Positions 12,863 through 20,234 of a stretch of DNA of 20,290 nucleotides are shown here, in pieces. A model generated the notes under the pieces. It worked only from the letters and a program-made list of their open reading frames with translations, ran no database searches and was not told the DNA's origin. The DNA is from JAICLL01 sp035252155. Lineage in GTDB: Bacteria; Planctomycetota; Planctomycetia; Pirellulales; JAICIG01. The translations under genes were made by a program, and so were the position numbers. Where the stretch lies: positions 1-20,290 of the forward strand of contig DATFDL010000059.1 of assembly GCA_035252155.1 (NCBI GenBank). Reading direction: 5' to 3'. How positions within the stretch are numbered: the stretch's first letter is position 1; every line of letters starts with the position of its first letter.

Positions 12863-14482
12863 CTATTCAATTTGTGGCAGCCAGAAGGCTAGTTCGTTTT
12901 CCGTCGGCGCGCGGTCGAACAGGTCTTGATAGACGCTGTCGAGCCAGCCGACCGCCGTGCCTTGCCCCTTGTTCGCGCCGTTGAAATATTCCGGCGAGGC
13001 GAGAAAGCCGGCCACGACATCCTCATTCTGCGCGCCTTGCTCGAACTGCCCGACCCAATAGTCGATGTCGGCGGGATTGGCGGCCCGGCCCAGATAGGTG
13101 AAGTAGTCGTTGGTGACCACTATCGCCTCGTGCTCGGCGCTGGTGGCGATGCCCAACGCCACCTCATAACGGCTGACGCCTGAATCGAGCGCGCTCAGCC
13201 AATGTTGCCAGCCGGCAACGTCTGCACTACGCCCGAGTAGATCCTGATACATCGCGCCGATCCAGAGACTGTCGCTCCCGCCATGCGTCTCGACGTACTC
13301 CGGCGAACTGATCAATGCCGCCGTAAGCTGTTCGTCGGTCAGGCCCGACTCCATCCGGATCACCCAATAGCTCAGCCCGGCGGCGTCGGGCGAACGGCCG
13401 ACGTAGTGCCCATACGCTTGCGTCACCACGCGAACGTCGTAAGCCGCGCTGTGCGTGAGCGACATCGCCACATCGCCAAGATCCGAGGGAACTCCTCCAG
13501 GTGTGGCGACCGGCGGCGAGTTGCCGGTGCTCGGTGGGACATTCACCGGCGGTGTCTGGCCGCCGACGGGCGTAAGCGTGTATCCCGCGGGCGCCACGAG
13601 TCCGCCCGCGGCGTCCGACCAGGTCGCTTCGACCGCGTATCCGCCCAGATAAACGGTGTCGGTGCTCAAATCGCCAAAGTCGCCGATCTCGAAGCCCGAC
13701 GTGGCGTCGTTCGTGGCGTCCCACCAGCTTGTGCCATCGGGATCGGTGATTGCCTCGGCCATCTCGTGCGATGCGGCAGCCGTCTGCTGATCGAACGGCG
13801 ACAGACCGGCCTGATCGTTGCCGATCGGATCAGGAATGACGGCGTACCGTACCAACGAACCCGCCGAGTCGAGAAAACTATTGTGATAGCCGGCGAAGCC
13901 GGTGGGTACGCCGTTGCTGCTTGCCCCACCTTGCGTGACCACCACGCTGGGCGGGGTAAACACGAAGAGCAGCCGATTGCTATCGGGCGGAGCAATGGCG
14001 CCGGCGGCGATCTCTTGATTGAGCAGATTTTGAATTTGTCGGTCGTCGATGGTTCCCTGTGGCCACAAGTTCTGCGCGATCGTCACCGATCCGGCTAACG
14101 AGCCGCGCCCGATCTGGCCGGCCTGGGGAGTGCTGTATTCATGGAGCAAGTCCAGGAACGTGCTGTTCGTGACGTAGCCAAAGAACTGGTTGAGATCGTT
14201 CGCGTTTTGGACAAGCTGCGAATTGTTCGCCCAGGCTTGTCCCAGAAAGACCGTCTCGACGGCCACGTTATTAATGAGCGGTCCGCCTTGATACGTTACC
14301 CCGCCAGTGGAGAGCATCGCGCGAAGCTCCAGACGTTCCGCCCCGCGGCGCGCCAACCGCGATTGCCCGTTGGCCCGGGCCTGCTGCCAGGAATTAAGGC
14401 TTGCAACGCGGGCGCCACGGATCGGGGCTACCCTATCGCGCCGGTTCAGTATCCGGCGGCGGTTCGCTTTGAATCGAAGCAT
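12863..14482 (-). CDS. Secreted surface protein with HExxE (EXORDIUM-like) region and DUF4214 repeats
   Basis: The protein has 539 residues from the ATG at 14482. The Arg-rich N-terminus with ARRGAERLELRAMLS (44-58) matches the 'RLExRxxLS' motif that opens many large exported planctomycete proteins. Residues about 60-300 include VTIAQNLWPQGTIDDRQIQNLLN, FAGYHNSF, ASHEMAEAITDP (237-248), WWDATND and FEIGDFGD. HExxE plus a distal EIGD in this order resembles the plant EXORDIUM/phosphate-induced family and possible metal binding; hydrolase activity is not shown. A Pro-rich linker (about 308-335) leads to DUF4214 units at about 348-400, 405-455, 456-505 and an incomplete one to the end, with the pattern Y..YLGR..D..G..YW. 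These occur in bacterial surface and S-layer-associated proteins. Longer start codons further upstream lack support. A possible promoter lies at 14557-14585. Confidence 0.75.
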   Translation of the reverse strand: MLRFKANRRRILNRRDRVAPIRGARVASLNSWQQARANGQSRLARRGAERLELRAMLSTGGVTYQGGPLINNVAVETVFLGQAWANNSQLVQNANDLNQFFGYVTNSTFLDLLHEYSTPQAGQIGRGSLAGSVTIAQNLWPQGTIDDRQIQNLLNQEIAAGAIAPPDSNRLLFVFTPPSVVVTQGGASSNGVPTGFAGYHNSFLDSAGSLVRYAVIPDPIGNDQAGLSPFDQQTAAASHEMAEAITDPDGTSWWDATNDATSGFEIGDFGDLSTDTVYLGGYAVEATWSDAAGGLVAPAGYTLTPVGGQTPPVNVPPSTGNSPPVATPGGVPSDLGDVAMSLTHSAAYDVRVVTQAYGHYVGRSPDAAGLSYWVIRMESGLTDEQLTAALISSPEYVETHGGSDSLWIGAMYQDLLGRSADVAGWQHWLSALDSGVSRYEVALGIATSAEHEAIVVTNDYFTYLGRAANPADIDYWVGQFEQGAQNEDVVAGFLASPEYFNGANKGQGTAVGWLDSVYQDLFDRAPTENELAFWLPQIE

Positions 14483-14556
14483 GACCGAAGCGTACAGAAA
14501 CGATCGGCCATCATCCGGCGGCCGACCTGTCCGGAGCGAATGCCCCTTCGTCGAGA

Positions 14557-14585
14557 ATCTTACGCCTGTCCACTTCGAGCGGCAA
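14557..14585 (-). promoter_or_regulatory. Candidate promoter of the DUF4214 surface-protein gene
   Basis: On the minus strand TTGCCG (14585-14580), 17 bases and TAAGAT (14562-14557) form a reasonable -35/-10 pair about 75 bases before the start codon. This is a pattern match only. Confidence 0.4.
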
Positions 14586-14642
14586 ATCAGCGGAGCGGTC
14601 GACAGTTGACGATGGCGACCGCAGACAACTGATGCAGCCGCA

Positions 14643-14861
14643 TCAATTGCGCGGCATCTGGTCTTCGGGCAGATTCTCGCAATCGACGCGATCGTTCGAG
14701 TGCCAGAGCGGAAGACCGCGCCGCACGCGGTCGGCGAGCACATCGAGCTTGGCGCGCGTGCCCGGTAACGCCTCGGTCGAGTCGTACTCGGTCGAGCGAA
14801 CTTCTTCAGGTTCAAAATCCCAAAAGCCTAACTTGATCGCTTCGAGCACCGATGTTGGCAC
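14643..14861 (-). CDS. Small conserved-looking protein of unknown function
   Basis: The protein has 72 residues: a short hydrophobic start PTSVLEAIKLGFWDFEPEEV, then STEALPGTRAKLDVLADRVRRGLPLWHSNDR and an acidic tail. I believe the pattern 'LGLWDFEP ... PGTxxKLxxLAxRxxxGLPLWHPxDR' recurs in short planctomycete proteins of unknown role, but I cannot verify this here. It starts with GTG at 14861, supported by a strong GGAGGGAG ribosome binding site. A promoter and two inverted repeats lie immediately upstream, so expression appears to be regulated. No signal peptide or membrane segment is visible, so it is probably cytoplasmic. Confidence 0.72.
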   Translation of the reverse strand: MPTSVLEAIKLGFWDFEPEEVRSTEYDSTEALPGTRAKLDVLADRVRRGLPLWHSNDRVDCENLPEDQMPRN

Positions 14862-14872
14862 GGCAGTTCTCC

Positions 14873-14938
14873 CTCCACGTCACAAGTCCACCACGTGGAG
14901 TATTTGGCCATTTACTGAAAATGTCAAGCAAATGGCCA
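14873..14938. promoter_or_regulatory. Two perfect inverted repeats over the small-gene promoter
   Basis: TGGCCATTT (14905-14913) and AAATGGCCA (14930-14938) bracket the -35 box; one arm touches the -10. CTCCACGT (14873-14880) and ACGTGGAG (14893-14900) bracket the predicted start of transcription, and the arm at 14873-14880 includes part of the ribosome binding site. Both are exact. They look like operators; the second could also form an RNA hairpin hiding the ribosome binding site if transcription starts upstream of 14900. Confidence 0.55.
14899..14927 (-). promoter_or_regulatory. Promoter of the small protein gene
   Basis: On the minus strand TTGACA (14927-14922), a 17-base spacer and AATACT (14904-14899) form a strong -35 with an acceptable -10. 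Transcription would start near 14892, about 30 bases before the GTG start. Confidence 0.6.
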
Positions 14939-14952
14939 TGACAGCACAAACA

Positions 14953-15678
14953 TCAAAATCCGTCGATGTTAGACGTAGATCGCAATCGACAGAGATCTTT
15001 CCACACCCGTACCTTGTCGGGCATTAAACGTGCTTGGCGCGAACCCCCGCACACCGCCCCGCGTACCGCCAGATAGTCGGGGCCACAGTTCAATGCGTCC
15101 GTGGCGCTTTCCAGCGTCAGCGAGCCTGCCAATACGGTCAATAGTTGTCGCGAGCGAGCTTCTGCGAGAAGTTCCGCCGCTTGGGGCATTGGCAAATGAT
15201 CGAAGACATTGCCCTGTTTCTTGTTGCAGGTGTCGATGAGCAAAGCGCGGCAGCCGAATTTAGCAGCCCAATGAAGCACATCGGCGGGCGGCGGCGCTTC
15301 GGCCGCCTGCCAATCGGCATAAACAACCGCCACCGGCGCGCAGCTTGCAGGCAGCCGGCGGACCGCCGCCGCCCAATGGCGCGGCCACTGCCCATCGCTC
15401 GCGCAACCAGCCAGGCCAAGCTTGGCGAAGGCGATTGCCTCGGGCAGCTCGTCTCCATGAGCGGGTACAATTGAATTCCTGGCATTCTGCAATTCGCCCA
15501 TCGCCATACTAAGCTGAATCGACTGGGCCAGCCGTGCGGCCACCTCTTCGGCCACCGCTTGCGGAACGCGGCCCAATGACCCCGCCGAAGGCTCTTTCAA
15601 GTCGATGATGTCGGCGCCGGCCTCGAAGGCATCGAGTGCTTCATCGAGCGAACGCACGCTGACCAACAATCGAGTCAT
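14953..15678 (-). CDS. mfnB: (5-formylfuran-3-yl)methyl phosphate synthase, MfnB/DUF556 family
   Basis: A TIM-barrel enzyme that condenses two molecules of glyceraldehyde 3-phosphate into the furan precursor of methanofuran, the C1 carrier of methanogens and of bacteria with the tetrahydromethanopterin pathway. The protein has 241 residues, the family's normal length. LLVSVRSLDEALDAFEAGADIIDLKEPSAGSLGRV (4-38) contains the conserved Lys of the DxKEPxxGSLG motif. FAKLGLAG (84-91), VAVVYADW, ALLIDTCNKKQGNVFDHL and LTVLAGSLTLES plus YLAVRGAVCGG follow the barrel strands and phosphate-binding end. Its start overlaps the upstream membrane-protein gene by 4 bp. No other methanofuran or H4MPT gene is in the window, so pathway membership is inferred from the family and from the known presence of these C1 genes in planctomycetes. 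Confidence 0.87.
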   Translation of the reverse strand: MTRLLVSVRSLDEALDAFEAGADIIDLKEPSAGSLGRVPQAVAEEVAARLAQSIQLSMAMGELQNARNSIVPAHGDELPEAIAFAKLGLAGCASDGQWPRHWAAAVRRLPASCAPVAVVYADWQAAEAPPPADVLHWAAKFGCRALLIDTCNKKQGNVFDHLPMPQAAELLAEARSRQLLTVLAGSLTLESATDALNCGPDYLAVRGAVCGGSRQARLMPDKVRVWKDLCRLRSTSNIDGF

Positions 15679-16226
15679 CGAGCGCCCGCCTCAGCCTGCA
15701 ACGCTCGCTTGGACTCGGCCAGCCGTGCGTTGAGCCGGTTGGCCACGTCGACGCTTAGCGTCTCGCACCAGGCACCGTTGATGGTGATGTAATGGCCACA
15801 CCATGCGCCGAGCCGCCGATCGGTTTCCATCATCGCCCACTCCGGGGCGCGCTCGGCCAGTCGCACAATCAGCGTGGCGGCTTCGGCGTTTGCGAACCGT
15901 TTGCCCGGCAGAAAACTTGGACCTTGGCCGAGCAAAAACCCTTCGACCACGTCGAGCGGCACGCGCAGCGGGCCACCCGAGCGCAGATAAACGTATAAAT
16001 ATTGCGAATCGGCCGCGAGCCGCGGCTGACGGGCTTGCACAATGACCAGAACGAGCACGAACAACGAGGCGGCGGCAAGCACGACGCCGAAAGCGCGCAA
16101 TACGGCGGAGGGAAACGGATCGCCCACTCCGCGGAGCAACAGCCCGCCCACCAACGCACTCGCTGCGGGGATGATCGCCCCCAGCCAGGCCGCCCGCGCG
16201 TTACTCTTCAGCCATGTCTCACGCAT
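15675..16226 (-). CDS. Membrane protein of unknown function, co-transcribed with mfnB
   Basis: The protein has 183 residues; I recognise no named family. Two adjacent hydrophobic spans lie near the N-terminus (AAWLGAIIPAASALVGGLLL, 12-31, and VLRAFGVVLAAASLFVLVLVIV, 42-63). They are followed by a soluble domain of alternating short strands (RLAADSQYLYVYLRSGGPLRVPLDVVEGFLLGQG...). This layout, a two-helix hairpin plus a strand-rich domain with a 'variable loop then PLDVVE' pattern, is like bacterial PH-domain membrane proteins, but that is only a resemblance. The last part (CETLSVDVANRLNARLAESKRAL) is helical. The 4-bp overlap with mfnB indicates translational coupling. It shares a short intergenic region with the divergent antiporter gene. 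Confidence 0.7.
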   Translation of the reverse strand: MRETWLKSNARAAWLGAIIPAASALVGGLLLRGVGDPFPSAVLRAFGVVLAAASLFVLVLVIVQARQPRLAADSQYLYVYLRSGGPLRVPLDVVEGFLLGQGPSFLPGKRFANAEAATLIVRLAERAPEWAMMETDRRLGAWCGHYITINGAWCETLSVDVANRLNARLAESKRALQAEAGAR

Positions 16227-16291
16227 GGAATCGATGGTAACAAATAGAGCCGTGCCGCGTGAGTGCCGGGGTTACGTGTCGCGGGCAATCA

Positions 16292-16301
16292 AGTATATAC
16301 T
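16292..16301. promoter_or_regulatory. AGTATATACT palindrome in the divergent promoter region
   Basis: This perfect 10-bp palindrome contains TATACT, a good -10, on both strands. It lies between the divergent membrane-protein and antiporter genes and could be a shared bidirectional -10. No strong -35 is visible for either side. Confidence 0.4.
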
Positions 16302-16335
16302 GTCGTAGGTTGCACGATAAAACAGAGAAACAGCG

Positions 16336-17949
16336 ATGCCGTCAGATGAACAGCTTGAGGGACGTGCCGCTTCGAGAGCCGTGCTGGCGGGCATTGCCAT
16401 CATTCTTCTGGTTTATGCCGTCGCGCTGGCGCGGGGATGGCCGCAACACGGCACCGAGCTGATTCTGGCAGCGGAGGAAGCCGCGGAGCCGGCACGGCGT
16501 CGTGGCATCGACGTTGGCCATGAGCGACCTGGCGCCGCGGCGCAGGAAGCCGCCGCGCTAGCGGCGGCCCCGGCGCATCCTCCGCCGCCCCATTGGATGG
16601 TGCTCCCTTTCGTCTCGTTGTTGGCGGCCATCGCCATCTTGCCGCTCAGCAGACACACCGAACATTGGTGGGAGCACAACCACAACAAGTTTTTTGTGGC
16701 GGCCGGGCTGGGGTTGCTCACGCTGCTCTACTACGCCTGTCTGCACCCGACGACGGTCGAGCGCCACTTTTTGGGCCACGCGCTGGTTCATCGCGGCGGC
16801 GACAGCTTCTCGTGGTCGCTGCCCGCCGCAGTCATTGCCAATGCCATCTTTCAAGATTTCGTGCCGTTCATCGTGCTGCTGTTCAGCCTGTACACAATCA
16901 GCGGCGGAATTCGGATCGAAGGCGACCTGCCCGCCCGACCACTTACCAATGCCAGTTTCATTGCCGTGGGCGGCGTCTTGGCCAGCCTCATCGGCACCAC
17001 TGGGGCGGCCATGCTCCTGATCCGGCCGCTGCTGGAGACCAACCGCGAGCGGCGTTATGTCTCGCACACGGTCGTCTTTTACATCTTTGTGGTGTGCAAT
17101 TGCGGCGGCTGCTTGTTGCCGCTGGGCGACCCGCCGTTGTTTCTCGGTTACGTGCATGGCGTGCCGTTTCTCTGGACGGCGTCGCTGTGGCGCCAGTGGC
17201 TACTGGTGAATGTCCTGCTGCTGGGGATCTACTATCTTTACGACCGCCTGCGCGTCTATCCCAAAGAGACACGGCGCGACGTGGCGGCCGACGAGACGCG
17301 CGTTCACCGGCTGCGATTCGGCGGCATCTGGCCCAACGTGCCGCTGCTGCTGGGAGTGGTGTTGGCGGTGGGCCTGCTCGATCCCAGCAAGCAAGTGCCC
17401 GGCACCGCGTGGTATCCGTGGCTTTATCTGCGCGAGATCACGCTGTTGTCACTGGTCGGCGTGTCGTTGCTGGTCGGTCCTGAGTCGGTGCGGCAGGGAA
17501 ACAACTTTAATTATGGCGCCATCATCGAAGTGGCCGCGCTGTTCATCGGCATTTTTCTCTGTATGCAGCCGGCGTTGCAGATTCTGCACGAGGAAGGTCG
17601 GGCGCTGGGAATCAACACCGCGCCGCGGTTCTTTTGGATCACCGGTGCGCTTTCATCGGTGCTCGACAACGCTCCCACGTATCTTGTCTTCTTTGAAACG
17701 GCCCAGACCTTGTCGCCCAATGATCCCACAAACGTCGCCGGGGTGCCGGCCAAGCTACTGGCGGCGATCAGCCTGGGCGCGGTTTTTATGGGGGCCAACA
17801 CCTACATCGGCAACGGTCCGAACTTTATGGTTAAAACGATCGCCGAGAAATCGGGCGTGCGCATGCCTAGTTTTTTTGGATACATGGTTTACAGCGGGGT
17901 GTTCTTGATTCCGATCTTTGGGCTGGTGACCTGGATCTTTTTCCTATGA
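16336..17949 (+). CDS. Sodium:proton antiporter / CitMHS_2-type ion transporter
   Basis: Inner-membrane transporter of 537 residues. A first span (AVLAGIAIILLVYAVAL) is followed by a His/Ala/Pro-rich soluble stretch (about 35-90) and then about ten hydrophobic segments. Family marks include ANAIFQDFVPFIVLLFSLYTISGGI, the re-entrant-loop-like LIGTTGAAMLLIRPLLETNRER, FYIFVVCNCGGCLLPLGDPPLFLGYVHGVPF and later GALSSVLDNAPTYLVFFETAQ with an intramembrane Asp/Asn pair, then MGANTYIGNGPNFMVKTIAEKSGVRMPSF. These match NhaD-like proteins of the ion transporter superfamily, which exchange Na+ for H+. Citrate transport is the alternative name-based guess, but the DNAPTY segment favours cation exchange. 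It ends in a 4-bp overlap with the ribonuclease D gene. Confidence 0.82.
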   Translation: MPSDEQLEGRAASRAVLAGIAIILLVYAVALARGWPQHGTELILAAEEAAEPARRRGIDVGHERPGAAAQEAAALAAAPAHPPPPHWMVLPFVSLLAAIAILPLSRHTEHWWEHNHNKFFVAAGLGLLTLLYYACLHPTTVERHFLGHALVHRGGDSFSWSLPAAVIANAIFQDFVPFIVLLFSLYTISGGIRIEGDLPARPLTNASFIAVGGVLASLIGTTGAAMLLIRPLLETNRERRYVSHTVVFYIFVVCNCGGCLLPLGDPPLFLGYVHGVPFLWTASLWRQWLLVNVLLLGIYYLYDRLRVYPKETRRDVAADETRVHRLRFGGIWPNVPLLLGVVLAVGLLDPSKQVPGTAWYPWLYLREITLLSLVGVSLLVGPESVRQGNNFNYGAIIEVAALFIGIFLCMQPALQILHEEGRALGINTAPRFFWITGALSSVLDNAPTYLVFFETAQTLSPNDPTNVAGVPAKLLAAISLGAVFMGANTYIGNGPNFMVKTIAEKSGVRMPSFFGYMVYSGVFLIPIFGLVTWIFFL

Positions 17950-19112
17950 TGATCACCACCGAACGACAATTGGCCGATCTCTGCCGGCGATTGTCGGACG
18001 CCCGCTGGATCGCCTTCGACACCGAGTTCGTCTCGGAACACACCTACCGTCCGCAACTATGCCTGGTGCAAGTGGGGATCGAGGGGCATTTGGCGGCGAT
18101 CGATCCGCTGGTCGTCGGCGATCTCACGCCCTTTTGGCAAACGCTGGCGGATGGCGATCATGAAACCATCGTGCATGCCGGCCGCGAGGAGCTGGTGTTT
18201 TCGCTCGCCGCGACCGGTCGCCCGCCCGCCCGGATGTTCGATGTGCAGCTTGCGGCGGGTTTTATTGGGATGGAATACCCGGCGGGCTACGGCAATCTGA
18301 TTTCGCGCCTGTTGGGACGCACGCCGCGCAAGGGAGAGACGCGCACCGACTGGCGGCGGCGGCCCTTGAGCGAGCGGCAGATCGACTACGCCCTGGAAGA
18401 CGTGCGGCATTTGCCCGATCTGCGCGATAAGCTGCGCTGCCGGCTCGAAGAGCTCGGCCGCGTCGAATGGTTCGAGACCGAGATGGGCGATTTTCAGGCC
18501 GAAGTGGCCGGCATGCACACCCGCGAGCGGTGGCGCAAGGTGGCGGGCAGCTCGGGCCTGTCGGGCCGCAGTCAGGCGATCGTGCGCGAGCTGTGGCAGT
18601 GGCGCGAGCAAGAGGCGTCCCGCCGCGATTGCCCGATCCGGCGCGTGCTGCGCGACGACCTGATCGTCGAGCTGGCCAAGCGCCGCAGCGCCGATCCCAA
18701 GCAGATTCGCGCGGTCCGCGGCCTGGAACGGGGCGATTTGCAGCGGCACCTGCCCGACATGTGCCGGGCCATCGCCCGAGCGCTCGACGTGCCGGACGAT
18801 GCCTGCCCCGAGACGATCCGCCGCGACGCCAGCCCGCAGTTGACGATGCTCGGGCAGTTTCTCTCATCGGCCTTGAGCAGCATCTGCCGGGCGGCCGAGG
18901 TGGCGCCCAGCCTGGTGGGCACGCCCAACGATGTACGCGAGCTGGTAGCCTATCAGTTGGGCGAGTTGCAAACGGACGAGCCGCCGGTTTTGGCCCAGGG
19001 CTGGCGGGCCGAAGTGGTCGGGCATTTGCTCGACGATCTCTTGGCCGGCAAAGTTTCGATTCGCATTCGCGATCCCCGCGCCGAGCAGCCGCTGGCATTC
19101 GAGCGCGAGTAA
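17946..19112 (+). CDS. rnd: Ribonuclease D
   Basis: 3'-5' exoribonuclease of the DEDDy class that trims tRNA and other stable RNA precursors. The protein has 388 residues, as expected. WIAFDTEFVSEHTYRPQLCLVQVG (21-44) holds the first acidic pair of the active site. IVHAGREELVFSL supplies the second motif, although the usual His-Ala-x-x-x-D reads HAGREEL, with Glu at the acidic position. RQIDYALEDVRHLPDL gives the Tyr and final Asp of the DEDDy motif. HRDC-like helical regions follow (about 210-290 and the C-terminal part). The second ATG at 17949 is equally possible; the first overlaps the antiporter stop by 4 bp, so translation is probably coupled. No functional link with the antiporter is evident. 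Confidence 0.88.
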   Translation: MMITTERQLADLCRRLSDARWIAFDTEFVSEHTYRPQLCLVQVGIEGHLAAIDPLVVGDLTPFWQTLADGDHETIVHAGREELVFSLAATGRPPARMFDVQLAAGFIGMEYPAGYGNLISRLLGRTPRKGETRTDWRRRPLSERQIDYALEDVRHLPDLRDKLRCRLEELGRVEWFETEMGDFQAEVAGMHTRERWRKVAGSSGLSGRSQAIVRELWQWREQEASRRDCPIRRVLRDDLIVELAKRRSADPKQIRAVRGLERGDLQRHLPDMCRAIARALDVPDDACPETIRRDASPQLTMLGQFLSSALSSICRAAEVAPSLVGTPNDVRELVAYQLGELQTDEPPVLAQGWRAEVVGHLLDDLLAGKVSIRIRDPRAEQPLAFERE

Positions 19113-19113
19113 A

Positions 19114-19158
19114 GTAGCTCCGACACCGGTTAAGTAGCTCCGACACTCCGTGGCGGAG
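19114..19158 (+). repeat. GTAG-headed palindrome, CTCCGACAC family, one complete and one partial copy
   Basis: GTAGCTCCGACAC occurs at 19114-19126 and again at 19134-19146. The second copy continues as TCC and GTGGCGGAG, closing a 9-bp stem with one mismatch. The head and geometry match the other GTAG palindromes in this window. It lies right after the ribonuclease D stop codon. Confidence 0.65.
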
Positions 19159-19161
19159 AAT

Positions 19162-19180
19162 CAGTCGCCTTCGGCGACTG
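19162..19180. terminator. Stem-loop between ribonuclease D and the SRP RNA gene
   Basis: CAGTCGCC and GGCGACTG form a perfect 8-bp stem around TTC (GAA on the minus strand). It sits between two convergent transcription units and may end either. No T-run follows on either strand, so termination is uncertain. Confidence 0.4.
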
Positions 19181-19214
19181 CATCCCCGTCACGCAGCGCC
19201 GCGGCTACCTTGGC

Positions 19215-19326
19215 GGCGGTGGATGAGAGGCCCGCCGCACAAAGGGCTGACTGCTTATGGCTGCTGGATTTCTCCCCTGACCAGGTTCGCAGGTCCCCAT
19301 TGCGAGGGCCCCTCATCGGCCGCCGA
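19215..19326 (-). ncRNA. ffs: Bacterial signal recognition particle RNA (4.5S type)
   Basis: RNA scaffold that binds Ffh and directs ribosomes making membrane proteins to the membrane. On the minus strand the apical hairpin has GGTCAGG on the 5' side and AGCAGCC on the 3' side, the near-invariant Ffh-binding internal loop. These enclose a 3-bp stem closed by a GNRA-type GAAA loop. In the usual bacterial RNA the capping stem is TCC/GGA with loop GGAA; here it is GGA/TCC with GAAA, the same length and geometry. The preceding GCGAACCTG and following CATAAGCAG are also typical. The ends pair well: GGCGG with CCGCC, GATGAG with CTCATC, GGCCC with GGGCC. The length is about 110 nt. A promoter at 19333-19361 predicts a start near 19326. 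The 3' end is estimated from the closing helix. Confidence 0.9.
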
Positions 19327-19332
19327 CCGTTA

Positions 19333-19361
19333 GTTGTATTCATCAACGGCCGCATCGTCAA
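19333..19361 (-). promoter_or_regulatory. Promoter of the SRP RNA gene
   Basis: On the minus strand TTGACG (19361-19356), a 17-base spacer and TACAAC (19338-19333) form a -35/-10 pair placed about 7 bases before the predicted RNA 5' end. The agreement between the independently folded RNA and the promoter supports both. Confidence 0.6.
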
Positions 19362-19381
19362 ACGGCGAGCAGGCGGGCACC

Positions 19382-19403
19382 GTAGAACGGAATTCATTCC
19401 GTT

Positions 19404-19407
<4 letters not shown>
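19382..19407. repeat. Perfect copy of the GTAG/EcoRI-core palindrome
   Basis: Full 26-bp element: GTAGAACGGAAT, TC, then its reverse complement. It lies upstream of the SRP RNA promoter and at the 3' end of the metal-regulator gene, whose TAG stop codon lies within its terminal CTAC. Confidence 0.9.
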
Positions 19408-20060
<653 letters not shown>

Positions 20061-20092
20061 AGATCACGTTCCCAGGAGCGGTTTCTTCCGTT

Positions 20093-20172
20093 GTAGAACG
20101 GAATTCATTCCGTTGCCAGTAGAACGGAATTCATTTCGTTCTTACTCACCAAACGGAATGAATTCGCTCTAC
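20093..20172. repeat. Cluster of three GTAG/EcoRI-core palindromes
   Basis: Copies begin at 20093 (truncated at its 3' end), 20119 (one base change and an inserted T) and about 20151 (reverse orientation, ending in CTAC at 20172). The first two are exactly 26 bp apart, the length of one element. They lie upstream of the metal-regulator gene. Confidence 0.85.
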
Positions 20173-20205
20173 GAGAAAAAACCGATAAATCGGCCGGTGG
20201 GGTCG

Positions 20206-20234
20206 TTGACACCGGAAAACGACTCTATTAGATT
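20206..20234 (+). promoter_or_regulatory. Strong sigma70-type promoter facing out of the window
   Basis: TTGACA (20206-20211), a 17-base spacer and TAGATT (20229-20234) form a good promoter reading rightward. Transcription would start near 20241. Its gene lies beyond position 20290; an ATG at 20285 is too close to the edge to judge. Confidence 0.65.

Noticed and set aside
13283..14098. 271-codon plus-strand frame within the DUF4214 protein gene
   Set aside because: Antisense to a protein with clear DUF4214 repeats.
14483..14815. N-terminal extension of the DUF4214 protein to 14815
   Set aside because: The extra Arg/Ser/Thr-rich residues have no motif and would overlap the well-supported small gene at 14643-14861; the start at 14482 puts the RLExRxxLS motif at its usual distance.
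20174..20195. Minus-strand CCGA/TCGG hairpin followed by TTTTTT, terminator-like
   Set aside because: The stem is only four pairs and no minus-strand gene is visible to its right within the window; it may belong to a gene beyond the edge but cannot be supported.
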